From the NCBI GenBank assembly GCA_021904315.1, contig CM038916.1:12737065-12801064 (forward strand): 64,000 nucleotides of DNA, in the 5' to 3' direction. The position numbers were made by a program, and so were the translations under genes. Below the pieces are notes generated by a model that made no database searches, was not told where the DNA came from, and saw only the letters and a program-made list of their open reading frames with translations. Of this stretch, positions 36,791-50,000 are shown in pieces (positions within the stretch are counted from its first letter, which is position 1; each line of letters starts with the position of its first letter). This DNA comes from Sphagnum magellanicum (Eukaryota > Streptophyta > Sphagnopsida > Sphagnales > Sphagnaceae).

Positions 36791-38566
36791 TAAGGGGGGT
36801 TGCATTAATTGTGTCAGCTTGCAAATAGACTCACCAAGAAAGGATGTGGAAAATTGGGAGCCAATGGTTGTAGTAGCCACCATAAATCAAATATAGGCAA
36901 GGCAAACACACTTGAGCCCATTCAAAATAACTCATACCTAGTCCCTTCTATTGCATGTACACAATGGCATGAAGACCAAAAACTAGGCCTGGAAATGATG
37001 GTTTTTTATTAGGAACTATAGGTACAATTATTGGAAGATTTACTAACACCTTTTGAGGGTAATGGGGGGCCTGACTAGATAGGGCACATGGAGGATGACA
37101 AATTTGAAGCAAGGAATCCACTACCCTTAGATGACAGGTTCCTAAATGCCTTGGGTCCAAATGACTCTAGTTTGAAAGGGTTGTTTGGTGAATGGCTTCA
37201 GATGGGAAAAAAACACTTGGTTGCCCTCGTAAGTAACCTGAAAAACAACTTCCAAAAACTATAACACTTCTTACATTAGTTATCTATTATTTGACCAAGA
37301 ATCCAAGGGGGTAGTTGACCACAAGGTAGGACAACTAACACCTATGTGTACCCGTAACCAACAATGGTTGGAAACTAGGGTAACGATTTCATTAAGACAA
37401 CTATTGAAATTAGCCCCAAGTCTAGCTAATTACCTAGCTCACCATGCGCTTCTACGTCATGAAGGGGAACTATAAAATGAAGAGGAGGTAGGTCTTTACT
37501 AGGCCAAGAGAAAGAATAAACAAGAAAGAAGAAGAATTGAAGAATCAATAAGAGGAGAAGGAGAAAGAGGAGAGAGAACTTAAGAAAATCATAGAGGAAG
37601 TCTTTAGAGCAATTGAATCAATTTATATTGAACCACTTGTGTCAAGACCACCACCTAGTTTTGGAGAGAGTAATGAGAGTTCTAGAGAGGAAAGGGACTT
37701 AAAGAGAGAAATTTTAGAAGCGCTACAACATGTTACCATGGTCAAAGAATGATTTGAAAAAACGTCGTGGGTTTGAGACGACATTTTTCACCTTTCAAAC
37801 ATGTAGTCGTAATCATTAATGATCCTGAGGAGAAAGAATAGGTGGAAAAAGGGCCATAAAAAAAGGAACTGAGCAACTTGTTGAGGTTGAAAAATTGGTT
37901 GATCTTTCATCAGAACAGGTTGAAGAACAATATTTTGACATTGACACCAATTCACTCAACATACCCATTGTTGTACCTACTTAGGCATGATCTAAATGTA
38001 TGTTGAGGTGCAAGGGGAAAGAACCGGTAGAGGAAGGTGTTTCACCCACCAAGGTTATTTGGAAATGAACACCTATTGAAGGGAAGGAGATGACCAAAAT
38101 GTTACAATGGATCCAAATGGGAGCCAAGGAGTGGTAGTGGGTTGAACGAATCGATTTAGGTGGCTTATTCGTAGTTCACTAGACAGTCCCATGAATTGAC
38201 TTGTTGGGGGAGTTCTTACATACTTGGGAGTCCATAGAGGATGGATGGATTTAGGCAGTTATTTGTGGAGAGAAAATTACAATTGACCAAATTTTATTCA
38301 CTTTGTAATTTAGAGTGTGAACTAAGGGAACGGATGATGTAGCTAGCACATTAATCACAAAGGCACAAGTTATTATCAAGAGTATAGCTCAACTAGATGC
38401 CTTTATCAACAAAAAGCAATGGAATGTGATTTGGATGAAAGAGGAATATCACGCCAGGTTTGCAACCATTCTACAAATTGTCTACCAACGAAAGAGGTTA
38501 ACCTACTTCAGCAACCGTATTGCCACTACTTTTAATTTGGCAAACAAAGAAAAGTCCAACTAGTGT
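36791..38566 (+). mobile_element. Charged coding remains of element A (fossil)
   Basis: From about 37480 the plus strand codes for lysine/glutamate-rich protein, and from about 38100 for a segment with GEKITIDQILFTL. This weakly recalls the plant mobile-domain or 'transposase_32' type regions carried by some plant LTR elements. It is broken, and continues after the CACTA insertion at 41731-42124. Confidence 0.4.
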
Positions 38567-38832
38567 CACTAGAAGAAAAACATGTATTTTCGACTGCTCT
38601 TTGCGACTAAATTTTAGTCGTAAGAGACATTTTGCAACTAAAATCCTTTTAGTCGCCTAAGACAAGTCGCATGTGAAAACTAGTCGCAAATAACAAAAAG
38701 TATTGTATGAAAGAAAAAGTCAACAAATACATTTCATCCTTTGACTCCATTGTATACGTATTGTCACATGTGACTAATATGCAACTATTTTGGTCACAAT
38801 TGAAGGCAAATCATGTGCTGCCACGTGTTTTA

Positions 38833-38839
<7 letters not shown>

Positions 38840-38866
<27 letters not shown>
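38840..38866. repeat. (ATT)n microsatellite
   Basis: About nine uninterrupted TTA/ATT units inside the CACTA element. Confidence 0.9.
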
Positions 38867-38984
38867 TTGAAATAATCTAAAACGTTCAATTCAAAGACTT
38901 GGATGATCTTATATTATGGCACATGGCCCAATGTAAATATGCCACGTGGCATTAAAAAATATTAATTTAATAAAATATTAATAT

Positions 38985-39215
38985 TAGGTTGGTAAGTACC
39001 TAGGTAGGTACATAAATAGGTGCCTACAATCCTTACCTACCTACCTACTTAGGTAAAAAAGTAAATAGGTAGGTTCTACCTTCCTAGGCTAAATACCTAC
39101 TCATATAAGTAGGTACTTAAATGAGTAGGTACATAGGCTGACCTCGATGGGTAGGTCAAACTAGGTACCTACCTAGCTAGATAAATAAGTAGGTTAGGGA
39201 GGTATGTACTTTAGA
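38985..39215. repeat. TAGG/CCTA-rich palindromic block
   Basis: A block built from taggtagg and cctacctacc in both orientations, including aggtacct palindromes. It lies inside the CACTA element and could fold into several alternative hairpins. Confidence 0.75.
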
Positions 39216-40379
39216 ATTGTGCATTATTTGTTTTTTTGTTTTGGGTTAAGCCTTTTGATTAACTCATCCCATGTGCACAAACTTCTTAATGTGAAATTGC
39301 ATAGGCACACCCCTTTGTTTATATAGTGTTCAAAATAAGAATGCAGAACAAACAATATGGGATAAGTTTTGAAGTTGCAACTTCCTTACAAACTAAGTTG
39401 TAATTCCAAAACTTTCTTCATCCCTTATTTTCTAGGGTTTTTAGATTTTTAAACAATTCGAGTACTAAATAATTCAATAATTATTTAATTCATAATGATG
39501 AAATTTACATATATTTAAATTATAAACTATACCCTACAAATATTCAGTATGCATTATCAATTACTTAAATAAGTAATACCTTCTTCATATTTGACAAACT
39601 AGTTATCTAGATACTCACAAGTTATTAATACATAACTCATAAATAATAAAATATTTAAAAATATTTAATTATTTTTCAGAATCTAATCGAGCTATATATA
39701 ATATAATTAATATGAAATTAATTTAATGACTATAATTTAAAATTAAATATTTTAAATATTTATTTTAAAATTATATATAATGAATTAACAATTGTTATTA
39801 GAAATTAAATTCTTACACAAAATTTTGAAGAATTATTATTCAACTGATTACATTATTTATTATATAAAAAAAATTATCTTTGTAAGAATTATTATAGGTC
39901 AAATAATATTTTTCTCTTTGTAATTATTAACTACAAATATAATAATTTGTTCAACATAACATTAATTTTCATAATTACTGTAAAATTACTATAAAATATT
40001 TATCATAGATGATTAATCACAAATTTTTTTAAGATAATATTATTGTATAATAATTCGTGAAATTAAAATCAGTAAAATAATTATTCTAACAACACTATAA
40101 TTTTTCCAAATTTTTAATTCAGGTTTGAAGTTAAAAATAAAGAATGTGAATAATTATGTTCAATTAGAAAATAATTATGCACATACTAATTAATTCTTAT
40201 ATGAAGTAATTACAATGATTTTAAAGTAATGTCACATTAATTTAATAATTAATTTATGTTAATATAAGAATATAAATGATATAATATACAAATCTATGTC
40301 ATGACAATAATTATTTAGTGTCACTTAGATTTAATAAACATTATCATTTATAATTATTTATAAAAGTGATTTATTATGG

Positions 40380-41400
40380 ATAGCACTAATAAAAAAAACC
40401 CTTGAAATTCAATCAATAAGTTTTTGAATTAAAATATAAATTTAAGATTCAAAAGTAGTAATTCAGAATTCAAATATCAGTTTTTAGAAGTTTTTAGAAC
40501 TTACATAACAAATTTCAGAATTGAAATGTTAATTTTCATATTCAAATAATAATATTCAAAATTAAAATTTGCATTTGAAGACTTAATTAATAATTTTTTG
40601 AATTGAAATATTAATTTTGAGAATCCAAAATAATAATTTGGAATTCCAATTTCAACTTTCAAGTCAAATAATTTCTTAAAATTTAAATTTTAAACTTCAA
40701 AATTCAAATATCAAATTTCAAGTTGAAATAAAAATATTTAAAATCAAGTTGCCAATTTTTAGAGTCAATAAAGTTTTTAAAATTGAAATAATAATTTTTA
40801 GATTCAAAAATAATAATTTAGAATTCAAATATCAGTTTTTAGATCATATAAGTTTTTTGAATTTAATTATCAATTTTCAGAATTGAAATGTTAATTTTCA
40901 TATTCAAATAACAATATTCCAAATTGAAATGTCCATTTTTAGACTCAATTACTAATTTTCAAACTTGAAGTATTAATTTTGAAAATCTAAAATAATAATT
41001 TGGATCTAAATTTCAGGTTCGAATTAAATGATTATTTAAAATATAAATGAAAATTTTTCATAGCTGAAATATAAATGTTCATATTCACATTAAAATATTC
41101 AAAATTAAACAGAATATTCAAAATATTAAATTTTTATGATCAATTAATTTTCTGAATTGAAATATTAATTTAGAATTCAAAATCAATTTTTAGATCAAAT
41201 CAATCTTTTTGAATTGAAAATATCATATTCAAATCAAAATTTTCAAATTCAAATAATGTTTTAAACAATTGAAATTTTCAGATTCAAATATCAAGTTTCA
41301 AACTTTAATAAAATTTTTAAAAAGTTAAAATAATAATTTTTCATAATTGAAATATCAATTTTCAGATTTGAATAAAAAACTTCAAAGTTCAAATATTAAT
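40380..41400. repeat. Diverged AT-rich repeats inside the CACTA element
   Basis: Degenerate units built on ttcaaaat, gaaatattaat and ttttcagattcaaataat recur many times without a fixed period. No coding sequence is present. An (AT)n run follows near 41442-41460. Confidence 0.6.
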
Positions 41401-42124
41401 TTTGCAATTCATTATATGAACAATATACATATGTATGCATATTATATATATATATATATAATTTTAATACATACATTAAAATATACCCCTATGTCATTAT
41501 AGAATACCTTTAGGATGCAAGTTATTTAGTGATAATTACGACTAATGGGACATATCAACCTATTAATGGATGAAATTTGTAATAGTTGCATCATAGTTAT
41601 GAAAATGACCAAAATAGTTGAAAGTTGGTCTTGTAGTTGCAAATATTCTCAAATCTAGTCGCAAACGACTTCAAGTCGCATGTAGTCGTAAATTGAATGG
41701 TTACATTTTGGCTGATTTCTACTAGTGTGTTCCATCATGTTGACGCAAATGGAAAGAAAGTTGACCTAATGGACAACTCACTAGAATTCCATCGTAATAA
41801 GGTTGGCAGCACCTAACCGAAAGGCGGCTACATGTTATTTGGGACTAATCATAAAGGTTTGTCTATAATAATGGTTTCCACTATTTGAAGAAGAGGTATC
41901 TGTTGATTTTGCAAAGCCATAACCAGTTCAGGATGAAGGCAAGAAGAAGATTATTAAATAACACTCTATATAACCTTATCTTGAAATTGTCACCAAGGAG
42001 CAATTTATTAATGAGTGCCGATCTATGTGTTCAACTAACATTTCACCATAAACAATTCGTCACATTGATTGAAAGTACGAATTGAACCATTAACACCTTG
42101 GGACTGTTAAATCCAAAACCAACC

Positions 42125-43094
42125 TAACGCACTCCCAACTCATTAAAGGATTCAAATGTGAGTCCAAATAGAAGACAGTGGAAGAGGGAGGAGTCGGGGC
42201 ATGTTCCTTAGCTCACAACATTTTGAGGGGTAGAGGGGCGTGTTGGAGCTCCGGGATGGGACTAGGAAAAGTTGACAAGCTTCACTCACTCAGACGGGCC
42301 TGCACACAACCCACACAAAGTGGTTAGTGCATAATTGGAGCACTTTTGGTGCTAGGACAAGCCACAGGCAACATGGACACACTAGATTCACCACGGCCCG
42401 GACTTGGGGGAAACCACCACCTTCCCCCTTATAGTATACTTTGTGGATGACCACAAAGCCTACATCCAAATGGTTTTTCTCTCTCGGGACTCCTGAGTGG
42501 GAGTCCCGAAATCGCGCCGGTTAAGACTCCCATGACTTTGGAACCCCATAACTTTGCGAGCAAACCTCGGATCGAAATGTGGTCTAAGCAAAGTTGTAAC
42601 TATTGTCTAGAGCTTTCCAACGATATGTTGCACGCCCTCTACAGCCAAGTAAATAGGGTTGATTTTTGACTTTTTCTAGTCGAGAGTCAAACTGACAGTT
42701 TGACTCTTGGCCTTTCTTTTGGCAATAACTTGTGATTTAGATGTCCAAATGAGCAATGCAAGCCCATTTTAGACATATATGTTCCACGAGCTTTTCAAGG
42801 ATATAAAGAATGCCACAAGCCATTGAGTTTGGCCCCCGAAATCGTTTTCTGAAGTTTCGGGAGTCCACCTAAACTCCATCTCCCAAAGTGAAAGTTGCCT
42901 TGGGAATGTGAAGGTTCACTCCCTCATACTCCCTCACACTTTTTTACACTCCTGGGAGTATGTGATGTGATTCCCGGGCTTCGTCTTGGCACGCACCCTT
43001 GCGACCTTTTTGCTTTGACTCTCGGGCTTCCTTTTGGCCCGCAACATTATAACCCCTTTGCCTTGGTTGCAAGCCCAGAGCTAGGGTTGCGACA
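42125..43094 (-). mobile_element. Solo LTR, family S, copy 1 (fossil)
   Basis: A 970-bp GC-richer block bounded by a perfect 5-bp duplication, caacc at 42120-42124 and 43095-43099. Read on the minus strand it starts TGTCGCAACCCTAG, an LTR-like start, with a TATA-like ctataag in the middle. The second copy is at 57034-57978. No internal retroelement region flanks it, so it is a solo LTR left by recombination. It is inserted in element A. The open frames inside it are chance. Confidence 0.85.
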
Positions 43095-43099
43095 CAACC

Positions 43100-44775
43100 A
43101 GTTCTCCACTAAAGAAGAAGCCACGCACCCATCAATGTGTCTTGATTATGGAAGGAAGAAACAAGGAGATGGAGATTGATGTTACCACACAACAAGATGA
43201 TGAGTCCATACAAATTGAGAATGACCAACCCATGGAAGACAAAAACAAACATGATTTTGAACTAATAACCAAAAACCTTAACATGTTCAAGAAATTTTTG
43301 TTCATGTAGAACAAGTTAGCAACTAATTACCAACAAAAACTGAACCAGTTGAACTAATTCCATCTAAACTTGTTTAACCAATTTTACCTAAACCTATTTA
43401 CATCTTTCCTGAAACATTTTCGACTTATGATTAGCACAAAAGTTTTGAACATTTTACATTTTTCTTTGAACAAGTCATTATAGTTGTTCAGAGGTGGCCT
43501 CATATAGTAGACATCTTAGTTAATTTGAAGGCTAAGTACAATGATGTTGATAACCTATTAAAAGAATCTAATACTCAATTACAAGCCTGTTACTTTAAAA
43601 TGGTTAACAATAAGCAAACTTTGTTAAATAGAAACAAGGAACTAGGTGTTACAAATGCCTAGATTCTTAAATTGTAAATCAACAATAAACACATGTTTGC
43701 CAAAGGTGTTGAAACTAAAAAGGTAATCAAGAAGGCTAAAGCTTGTAGCAAAAGTACAATGAGCTGAATTAGACCCATTTAAAAATTCATAATGACTTCA
43801 GATTTTTATAGGTTGACCATGATTAATTGGTAAGGGATTATGGCAAGATGGAGGCGATTAGTGTCCAACAAAAATGAACATTCGCAAAATTGGAAAGCAC
43901 TTGTTTACAATAGAAGGAGTAGTTAATGGAACTCAATATAAACATGGAGAATTGTACCCATGAGCTTAGGGTATAGGTTCAAGGATTGAAAGGCGAATTG
44001 GAACATTTTGCCAAACATTTGGGAAACATTCTTCAACCACTTATGTGGGTAACCGGTTGAAGGAATTTGAAAAGTTATTTATGGACAATGCCTTGTTCAA
44101 AGTACAAAACCAAGTTTTGGCACACAAGAATCCAAAATGGAAGTAGTGGTGGTAGATTGTCTAAAAGATTACAAAAGGGCAAATTTAGGAGAGTCTAAAG
44201 GTTGCCCGTGCCAATGAACAAACCTACCTGAATGAACTAATTGCATACTAGTTGTTTTCAACAATTACAAGTATGACTGTATCAACAACAAGATAATTAA
44301 GGTTCTTATAGAGACAACGATTGCAATTGTAAGTTCATAAGATGAATTGGTTAGCAATAGTAGGGAGAGAATTGAAATGATTAAAGGAAGAGTAAATCCT
44401 ATCACTATTTCTTATGTTGCGTCCTTACCCACCGAACCTGTGGAAATACATGTTGTAGATGTTAATACTCAGGTAGAAGAATTAGAGGAACCTTTTACTC
44501 ATAAGTTTATTCCATTAGCAATTCCACATATTAAAGTAGGAGTAGCAGTTACTCTGATTGACATTATCATTCATACTTTTGAAGTTTTTAAAACTCCAAA
44601 TACCATACTTACAGATACATTTGTTATTGAAAGGCCAAGGTTTGATTTTGTTTCTCTAGCTGAACTTGTTGAGACAACAAGTGAACAACATGTTGATGAC
44701 ATAATTATAAGAGTTGAACATGTAGCAATTGGGGATTAATTTCGAGGAAGAAATTTAGTTTTCAAAGGGGGGTAA
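43100..44775 (+). mobile_element. Coiled-coil region and polypurine tract of element A
   Basis: The plus strand codes for heptad-rich, lysine/asparagine/leucine-rich protein (for example KAKYNDVDNLLKESN near 43530) and ends with a frame at 44347-44739 of unknown type. A purine run (aaagggggg, 44764-44772) then precedes TGTTAACCC, which is the layout of a 3' polypurine tract and LTR start. Broken. Confidence 0.55.
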
Positions 44776-47193
44776 TGTTAACCCAAATTTTTAGTTATGT
44801 ACATATAGTAACCAGTTGTGCCAACTGGTAACTAGTGAGGCAAAAGTTACTTTATACTAGTTAGTTGAATTGGTAACAAGTTTCTTTAAGTGACCATTCT
44901 ATTGATGATTAACCAATAATAGGTGTTAAGGTAACCGATGTAATTTGTTAACCGATACTCGGTTGGTCAACAGGATAGGTGGTTTTTGAATTTGTGGCCA
45001 ATAGCTACTATGGTTTGAATTTAAGTTTTTGACTATTGTACCAGTTAGTAATTGTTTTAAAAAATATTATGTTGGGTACAAATAGGAGGACTTTGAGGAT
45101 GATGAAGATTTGGATTTTTGATTTCACTTATTTTGTAATTCTTGAAGAGTTTCTAATCAACCTACTTCTAATTTTTTTTTGAAGTTTTTCCTTTTTGGAT
45201 TTGATATGTAAGAATGGTTGTAGTTTTTGGTGAATAAGCCAAAAAATAATGTTGTTCTTGGGTTTTCATATTTCAGATTTGGAAAACAACCATACTTGTT
45301 AATCATTTTTAGTAAACCAGAATTAGAAAAATAAAAAGAAAGAAAATCTAAAGTCAAAGGGAAGTAAAAAATACCCTTAACATTCATCATCAAGGAAGGA
45401 TGTTGCAAGAGCCCTTGGTGTTCATCATAGAAACATTCTTATAACTCTTTCAAGGTGCACAATTATAAATGATAGTGGTTTTGCACCTTGGTCCTTGTTT
45501 ATAGGGAGGAAAGGGACTAATAGGTTGCTTCACATTTATTGAAAGAAGTAATCATTGATTGGTGGACTTTTGAGACCCATGTCAATCCCAACAAGAATGA
45601 TGTGACGTTCAAAAGATTGGAGGCTATTGTATATGATGAAAAACCTACGCACTTCTTAATGGAAACTTAGGTATGGATCTTCAAACATTTGTTTTGTTTT
45701 CATTTGTAAGTCTAGGAGTTATCATTGTAATATTGAATTGAACCTTGGAATTATACTTCTAGTGTCGTTTTACTTCTAATGTTGTAGAATGTTCCCCAAT
45801 TAAAACTATTTTCCATACCATGAAATCTTTCATGGATTGCTTTAAAAACAATGACCCTAGAACTACATGCATTGCTTTAAGGAATCTAAAGTCCACATGC
45901 CCAAATGTCCAATATGTTCATGCATAATGTCCACACCTTTTGCATAAATAAGATTAGAGTCCATATTGAGTTAATATAATGTAGTAGTAATCCATTTCAT
46001 TTACACAAAAGGTGCCCAACAGTCAATTCAATTTCAATAGCAAGTCCACATAATGCATAAATAGACAATGGTTTTATTGGTGAGTCCTTCAATGTAGGAT
46101 GCATGTATTACAATAGTCCTTCCTTGGACTAGAAATCTACATTTGCTTCCATATGTATTATTTTGTAGTCCATCCTCCTTCCTTCAATCTAGTCTTCCAA
46201 TTCATCATTGCACATAAAGGTACTAATAATGTCCATTTGGTTCCATATGTTTTCTTTTCTAGTCCATCTTGCTTTTTCAAATTGTAGAAACTAGTGTTCT
46301 AGTCCATCATTGTGCACAAACCTTATTAATAATGTCCATTTGGTTCCATATGTACTTATTTGTAGTCCATCTTGCCTTTTCAAGTTATAGAAACTAGTCC
46401 CTAGATCAATACTACCATTCTATTCTTTTCATTGTCGTAGAGTGCACATGAATCCCTAATGTGTCACATAATGCACAAGAGTTCGTAGAATGTTTAAGTC
46501 ATTCTCAATTTTCATTGTTGTAGAGTCATTCAAAATCATCCACTATAATTGCAGAGTCATTCACTGTTGTAGAGACGAATGAAAAGTCAATCCATACAAC
46601 TTGAAATTGAAATTGTGAATTGAAAAAGGAGTTCAAGTTTCTACCCACATGTTGTTTGGGGTTTTACACTTGTTGAATTTAAGCTTTCCTATACCAAAAT
46701 TCTAGGTTCAAGGTAGAGTTGAAACAAATTTTTGTGTTGTTTCATTCTCACATGTATGTGGTACTTCTTGAAATTTCAGGTCATATTGATAAATTGTAAG
46801 CATGATCTAGGACTTGTAGATAGGGACATACTCGTTTTCAAGTTGAATCTTTCAACAACTAATTTAATGTGGATTTTTTTGTGAGAAATTTTGTTGTTGG
46901 AAGTTGAGAATGGTAAAGGATGTTAGATTGCTTAATTAGCTTTCAGCTATTTTATTTGGAAAATCAAATGTCTTGTATAGAATGCATGAAATGTTTGAAG
47001 TTATATCTATGTTTTTTGGGATTCTACAAGCTAAAATCAAGATCAAGTAAATGCTAGATATATATGGTTCCACCCATTATGATAGCTTATTGTAAATGAT
47101 AAATACCAAGACTATAGGTTCTATCCCACATATAGCTCTTGATCAAAGATTTTGTGAGTTGTTTTTCTTTTTACAAAAATGCTTGAAAAACCA
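44776..47193. other. 3' LTR start of A, then non-coding DNA
   Basis: The LTR begins at 44776, and its other end could not be fixed. The first 250 bases are rich in aaccagtt / aactggta motifs. The rest is non-coding and includes the 103-bp repeats at 46137-46410. No gene was recognised. Confidence 0.4.
46137..46410. repeat. Tandem repeat, about 103-bp period, three copies
   Basis: Units open with a ttccatatgt motif and then tagtccatc. The middle and last copies (from 46225 and 46328) are close, while the first is diverged and slightly short. Confidence 0.8.
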
Positions 47194-47329
47194 TGTCATT
47201 ATTTTATAGTTGCAAAATTTGGGTTACGTTTCACCAAATTTGTCATTGTTTTATAGTTGCAAACATTGAGTTATAGTTCACAAAATTTGTCATTATAGTT
47301 GCAAAAATTGGGTTATAATTCACACAATT
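47194..47329. repeat. 47-bp tandem repeat, three copies
   Basis: Units start tgtcatt at 47194, 47241 and 47288. Each has tatagttgcaaa and a ttcac-aaatt end. The third copy is about five bases shorter. Confidence 0.88.
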
Positions 47330-47585
47330 CATGGTTATTAATTTGACTTTGTTAAATGAACTATTGTTTATATTATTTTCTTCATGTTTTCAATTTTGGT
47401 TCACTTAAGTTATCATAAAGATCTTACAAATATGTATAAATCTTTGGTTTCCATTTTGACATATGTTTTTCATATGTCCACTAGCATCATTGTCCATCTT
47501 GTTTCAATGGATTTCACTTATTAAATATATGTCGATTGTTCATGTGCATGCAATTTGAATTTTTTTTAAAGGTTTAAAGCGGCTA

Positions 47586-48333
47586 GTGTTGGAGCTTGCA
47601 TGGGGCAACGGAGATGAACTAAGATTGGGATTGAACATCATGCAAGGACACGACAATTTTGAGTGGGTTTGTAGTCACCATGAACATAAGGTGTGTGCAC
47701 CTTGTAAAGTTTCTTACAAAGGCATCACATGCTTATGGGAGTCTATTGTTTGTCCCAAAGGTGATTTTGATGAATGGTATAAGAAATAATGTTTTTATGG
47801 AAATTGTTCAACTTGTGGTGTAAGAAAGTTATCTGGTTGTTCAGAGGAGCTAATAGCATAGATGAACGTCAAGTACAATGGAGATGTTATGCTCTTGAAG
47901 AAACCATATCCAAAAATGGGAAACTTCTAAAGAAGTTAACCCTAATCTACAAGAACACTTCTTTAAATGAATTCATTAAGTACCTTAAGCCTAAACTTCA
48001 ACATTTTGTGAGACACAGTTTTGCGGTTAGATGGCAAGATAAGCATTTTAAGACATGTGTCAAATCTTTGCCAACAAATTGCATATTATTTCAAGCTACA
48101 TTGGAAGTACATATCAAACCAAGGACTTATACCAAATTGGCATTATGTTTGGTTTCATGGGTGTGCCAGCCAATTCAAGTCTTCAAAACCTTGGTATTTT
48201 GTATCGAGGTGATGGGTGGGTGTAAAATGATGTAGGGTTTTTGGGAATGGCCATGGTAAGAAACCTCATGATGGGTAGGGGTTGTCATAAAAATGTTTCA
48301 TATGATGTGAACAACTAAATGTTCATGGCATTA
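47586..48333 (+). pseudogene. Transposase-like gene, part 1 (catalytic region)
   Basis: Open frames at 47586-47789 and 47789-48235 read as one decayed protein. Motifs are GNGDELRLGLNI, a cysteine/histidine cluster (EWVCSHHEHKVCAPC), RHSFAVRWQDKHFKTC and, in another frame near 48150, WFHGCASQFKSSKPWYFVSR followed by GGCK. From memory these are the mid-part of an uncharacterised plant and animal transposase-like family with a D-G-x-x-SQFK core and a later HGKGPHDGAG stretch. A segment between RWQDKHFKTC and the later core looks missing. The reading frame stops where LTR element B begins, and the C-terminal part resumes at 60.4 kb. Host function is unlikely. The superfamily is unassigned, and Sola-like is only a guess. 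Confidence 0.55.
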
Positions 48334-48861
48334 TGTTAGAAATACATTTTTGTACCACTTTAGATTCTTGTCCTACTCTATTAATATAAATACCATGTAA
48401 AATTATTAACCAGGACATATGAATTATTGTTGGAGAATTCCTTATTAATGTTGAAGAACTACATTTTACCATTATGCCATTATTGAATTGAAGCTATCAA
48501 CAACAATTTAGAAAATACTCAAGTTTCAATAAATCATAAAAGATGCATGCCATGCTTATTTCATAAAGTAGTTTTTTCACTTAGAACACCACTACCATTG
48601 TTCATAATAATCCCCCTTCAAAGTCCCATGTGGTAGCCTTCTTTCTATACTAACTTGCCTTTTGGCGATTCCAAGAAATAGTTATAACTACTCTTGTGTC
48701 ATATCGTTATGTAGTTATGAATGTTTGTCTATCATATTGAGATAGTAAGTTCAACTTGTATGGACTTATCGACCTACTATGTTTTGACAATTCCAAAGGG
48801 ACTTGCTAAGATTCCATATATTATTCCCACTATGTTGACATGCCTAAGTATGTCCCTTACG
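48334..48861 (-). repeat. 3' LTR of element B
   Basis: A 528-bp direct-repeat partner of 59784-60424. It starts TGTTAG on the plus strand and ends cccttacg, where the other LTR has cccttaca. Confidence 0.9.
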
Positions 48862-50000
48862 TGATCTCTTAGTGTTGTAGTGTCCCCACACAACTACACA
48901 TACATTCTACCTACACATTGCAAAAGTCTTCTTATTTTACTATAGGTTCCTAACTCCTGGAACCTCTTGCTTTGGCATAAAGTTAAAGTTGTGTTAGAAT
49001 GAAGAAGTTGTCAAATTCATTGTTAAAAGACTCTGCCCTTTCCTTGGTGTATGTAATCCACTGCCTCTAAAGATATTTGCCAATTTGCTCCATCTTCACA
49101 TGGTGTGGTAAACATCGTTAATAGTGAATGAACTTACTAACACATGGTTGCTTAAACGGCTTTTCCACCAAATGCCTTGTTTTCAAGATGGCTACCTTTA
49201 AGGATAATTTGTCCACTCCCAAATGTGCTTCCTAAGTAAAATACTTAGTTTGCTCGTTTTCAACAATCCTCCATATGATAGAAGCCATGGCACAATCTAC
49301 AATGTCAATGAGACAAGCTAATTCCTAGCAATTGTTCATGACTTGCTTTCCACATGATCTAGAATAGCCTCCATTTGTGTCATAACGAAAATGGGTCCGC
49401 TAGATGTTAAAGTCTAATGGCAACAATAGTAATCCTCAAATGCAATCTCTTGTTTATAGTAATGTCATAGTGCAACCTACCTAAACAACCTACCTCAAAT
49501 TCTAGAGCACCATATCCTCTAGGTTGGTGGTACTAAATGTAGCAACACACAATGTTATATGATAAATACTCTCTCCACTCCAAATCATCTATTGCCCACA
49601 TAAAAAGAAATTAACTATTTATGGTATGTGTTCCCAACATAGGAGCTGTTACTCTTACTCATTTGGAAATGATGCATCAAATAGTACGTCTCAGTAACAA
49701 GGATCATTGGCATGATATACTCCATTTCTAACATCATAAGCAACATATCATTTCTAGTGTATGGTCTTTCTGCCAATGTGAGATGTTCTATTTGTGGTGG
49801 CATAGTTCCATAAATAAACTTCCTCACCTAAGTCTCCACTTCCTTTCCTCCTATACCAACATCTAATATTTGAAATCCCTTAGTTTGTTCTTCAAATGCT
49901 CCTACATGGTTTGAACCTATTTTTGTGTTACTAAGTTCGTTTTTGATTATACTCTGAGAATATATCTGTGATAGTGGGGTAGTCTGATTTTCATCATATA
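48862..50000 (-). mobile_element. Element B, region next to 3' LTR
   Basis: Mostly without a clear frame. A short minus-strand frame at 49615-49827 has no known domain. No convincing polypurine tract remains at the LTR edge. Confidence 0.4.

Larger units (their letters stand above)
38567..41727. mobile_element. Non-autonomous CACTA (En/Spm-type) transposon
   Basis: The left end reads cactagaagaaaaac and the right end, reversed, cactagtagaaatcagcc. Both have the CACTA start, and tgt is duplicated at 38564-38566 and 41728-41730, the 3-bp target site usual for CACTA. Subterminal gcgact / agtcgc motifs in both orientations cluster within about 150 bp of each end, as expected for transposase binding. 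No transposase gene is present. The interior has an (ATT)n run, a TAGG-rich palindromic block and a long AT-rich stretch of diverged repeats. It is inserted in element A, so it is younger than A. Confidence 0.92.
35027..45500 (+). mobile_element. Retroelement A, gag-bearing LTR fossil
   Basis: A broken plus-strand LTR element. In order it has a gag-like region (35027-36800), a charged region (about 37480-38560), the interrupting CACTA element and solo LTR, a coiled-coil coding region (about 43100-44739), a polypurine tract (44764-44775) and a 3' LTR start (TGTTAACCC at 44776). The right end is not resolved, so the stated end is approximate. No protease, reverse transcriptase, RNase H or integrase motif was seen, so it may be a non-autonomous gag-only type or may have lost pol. 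Heavily decayed, with many breaks. Age is unknown because no LTR pair is visible. Confidence 0.65.
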
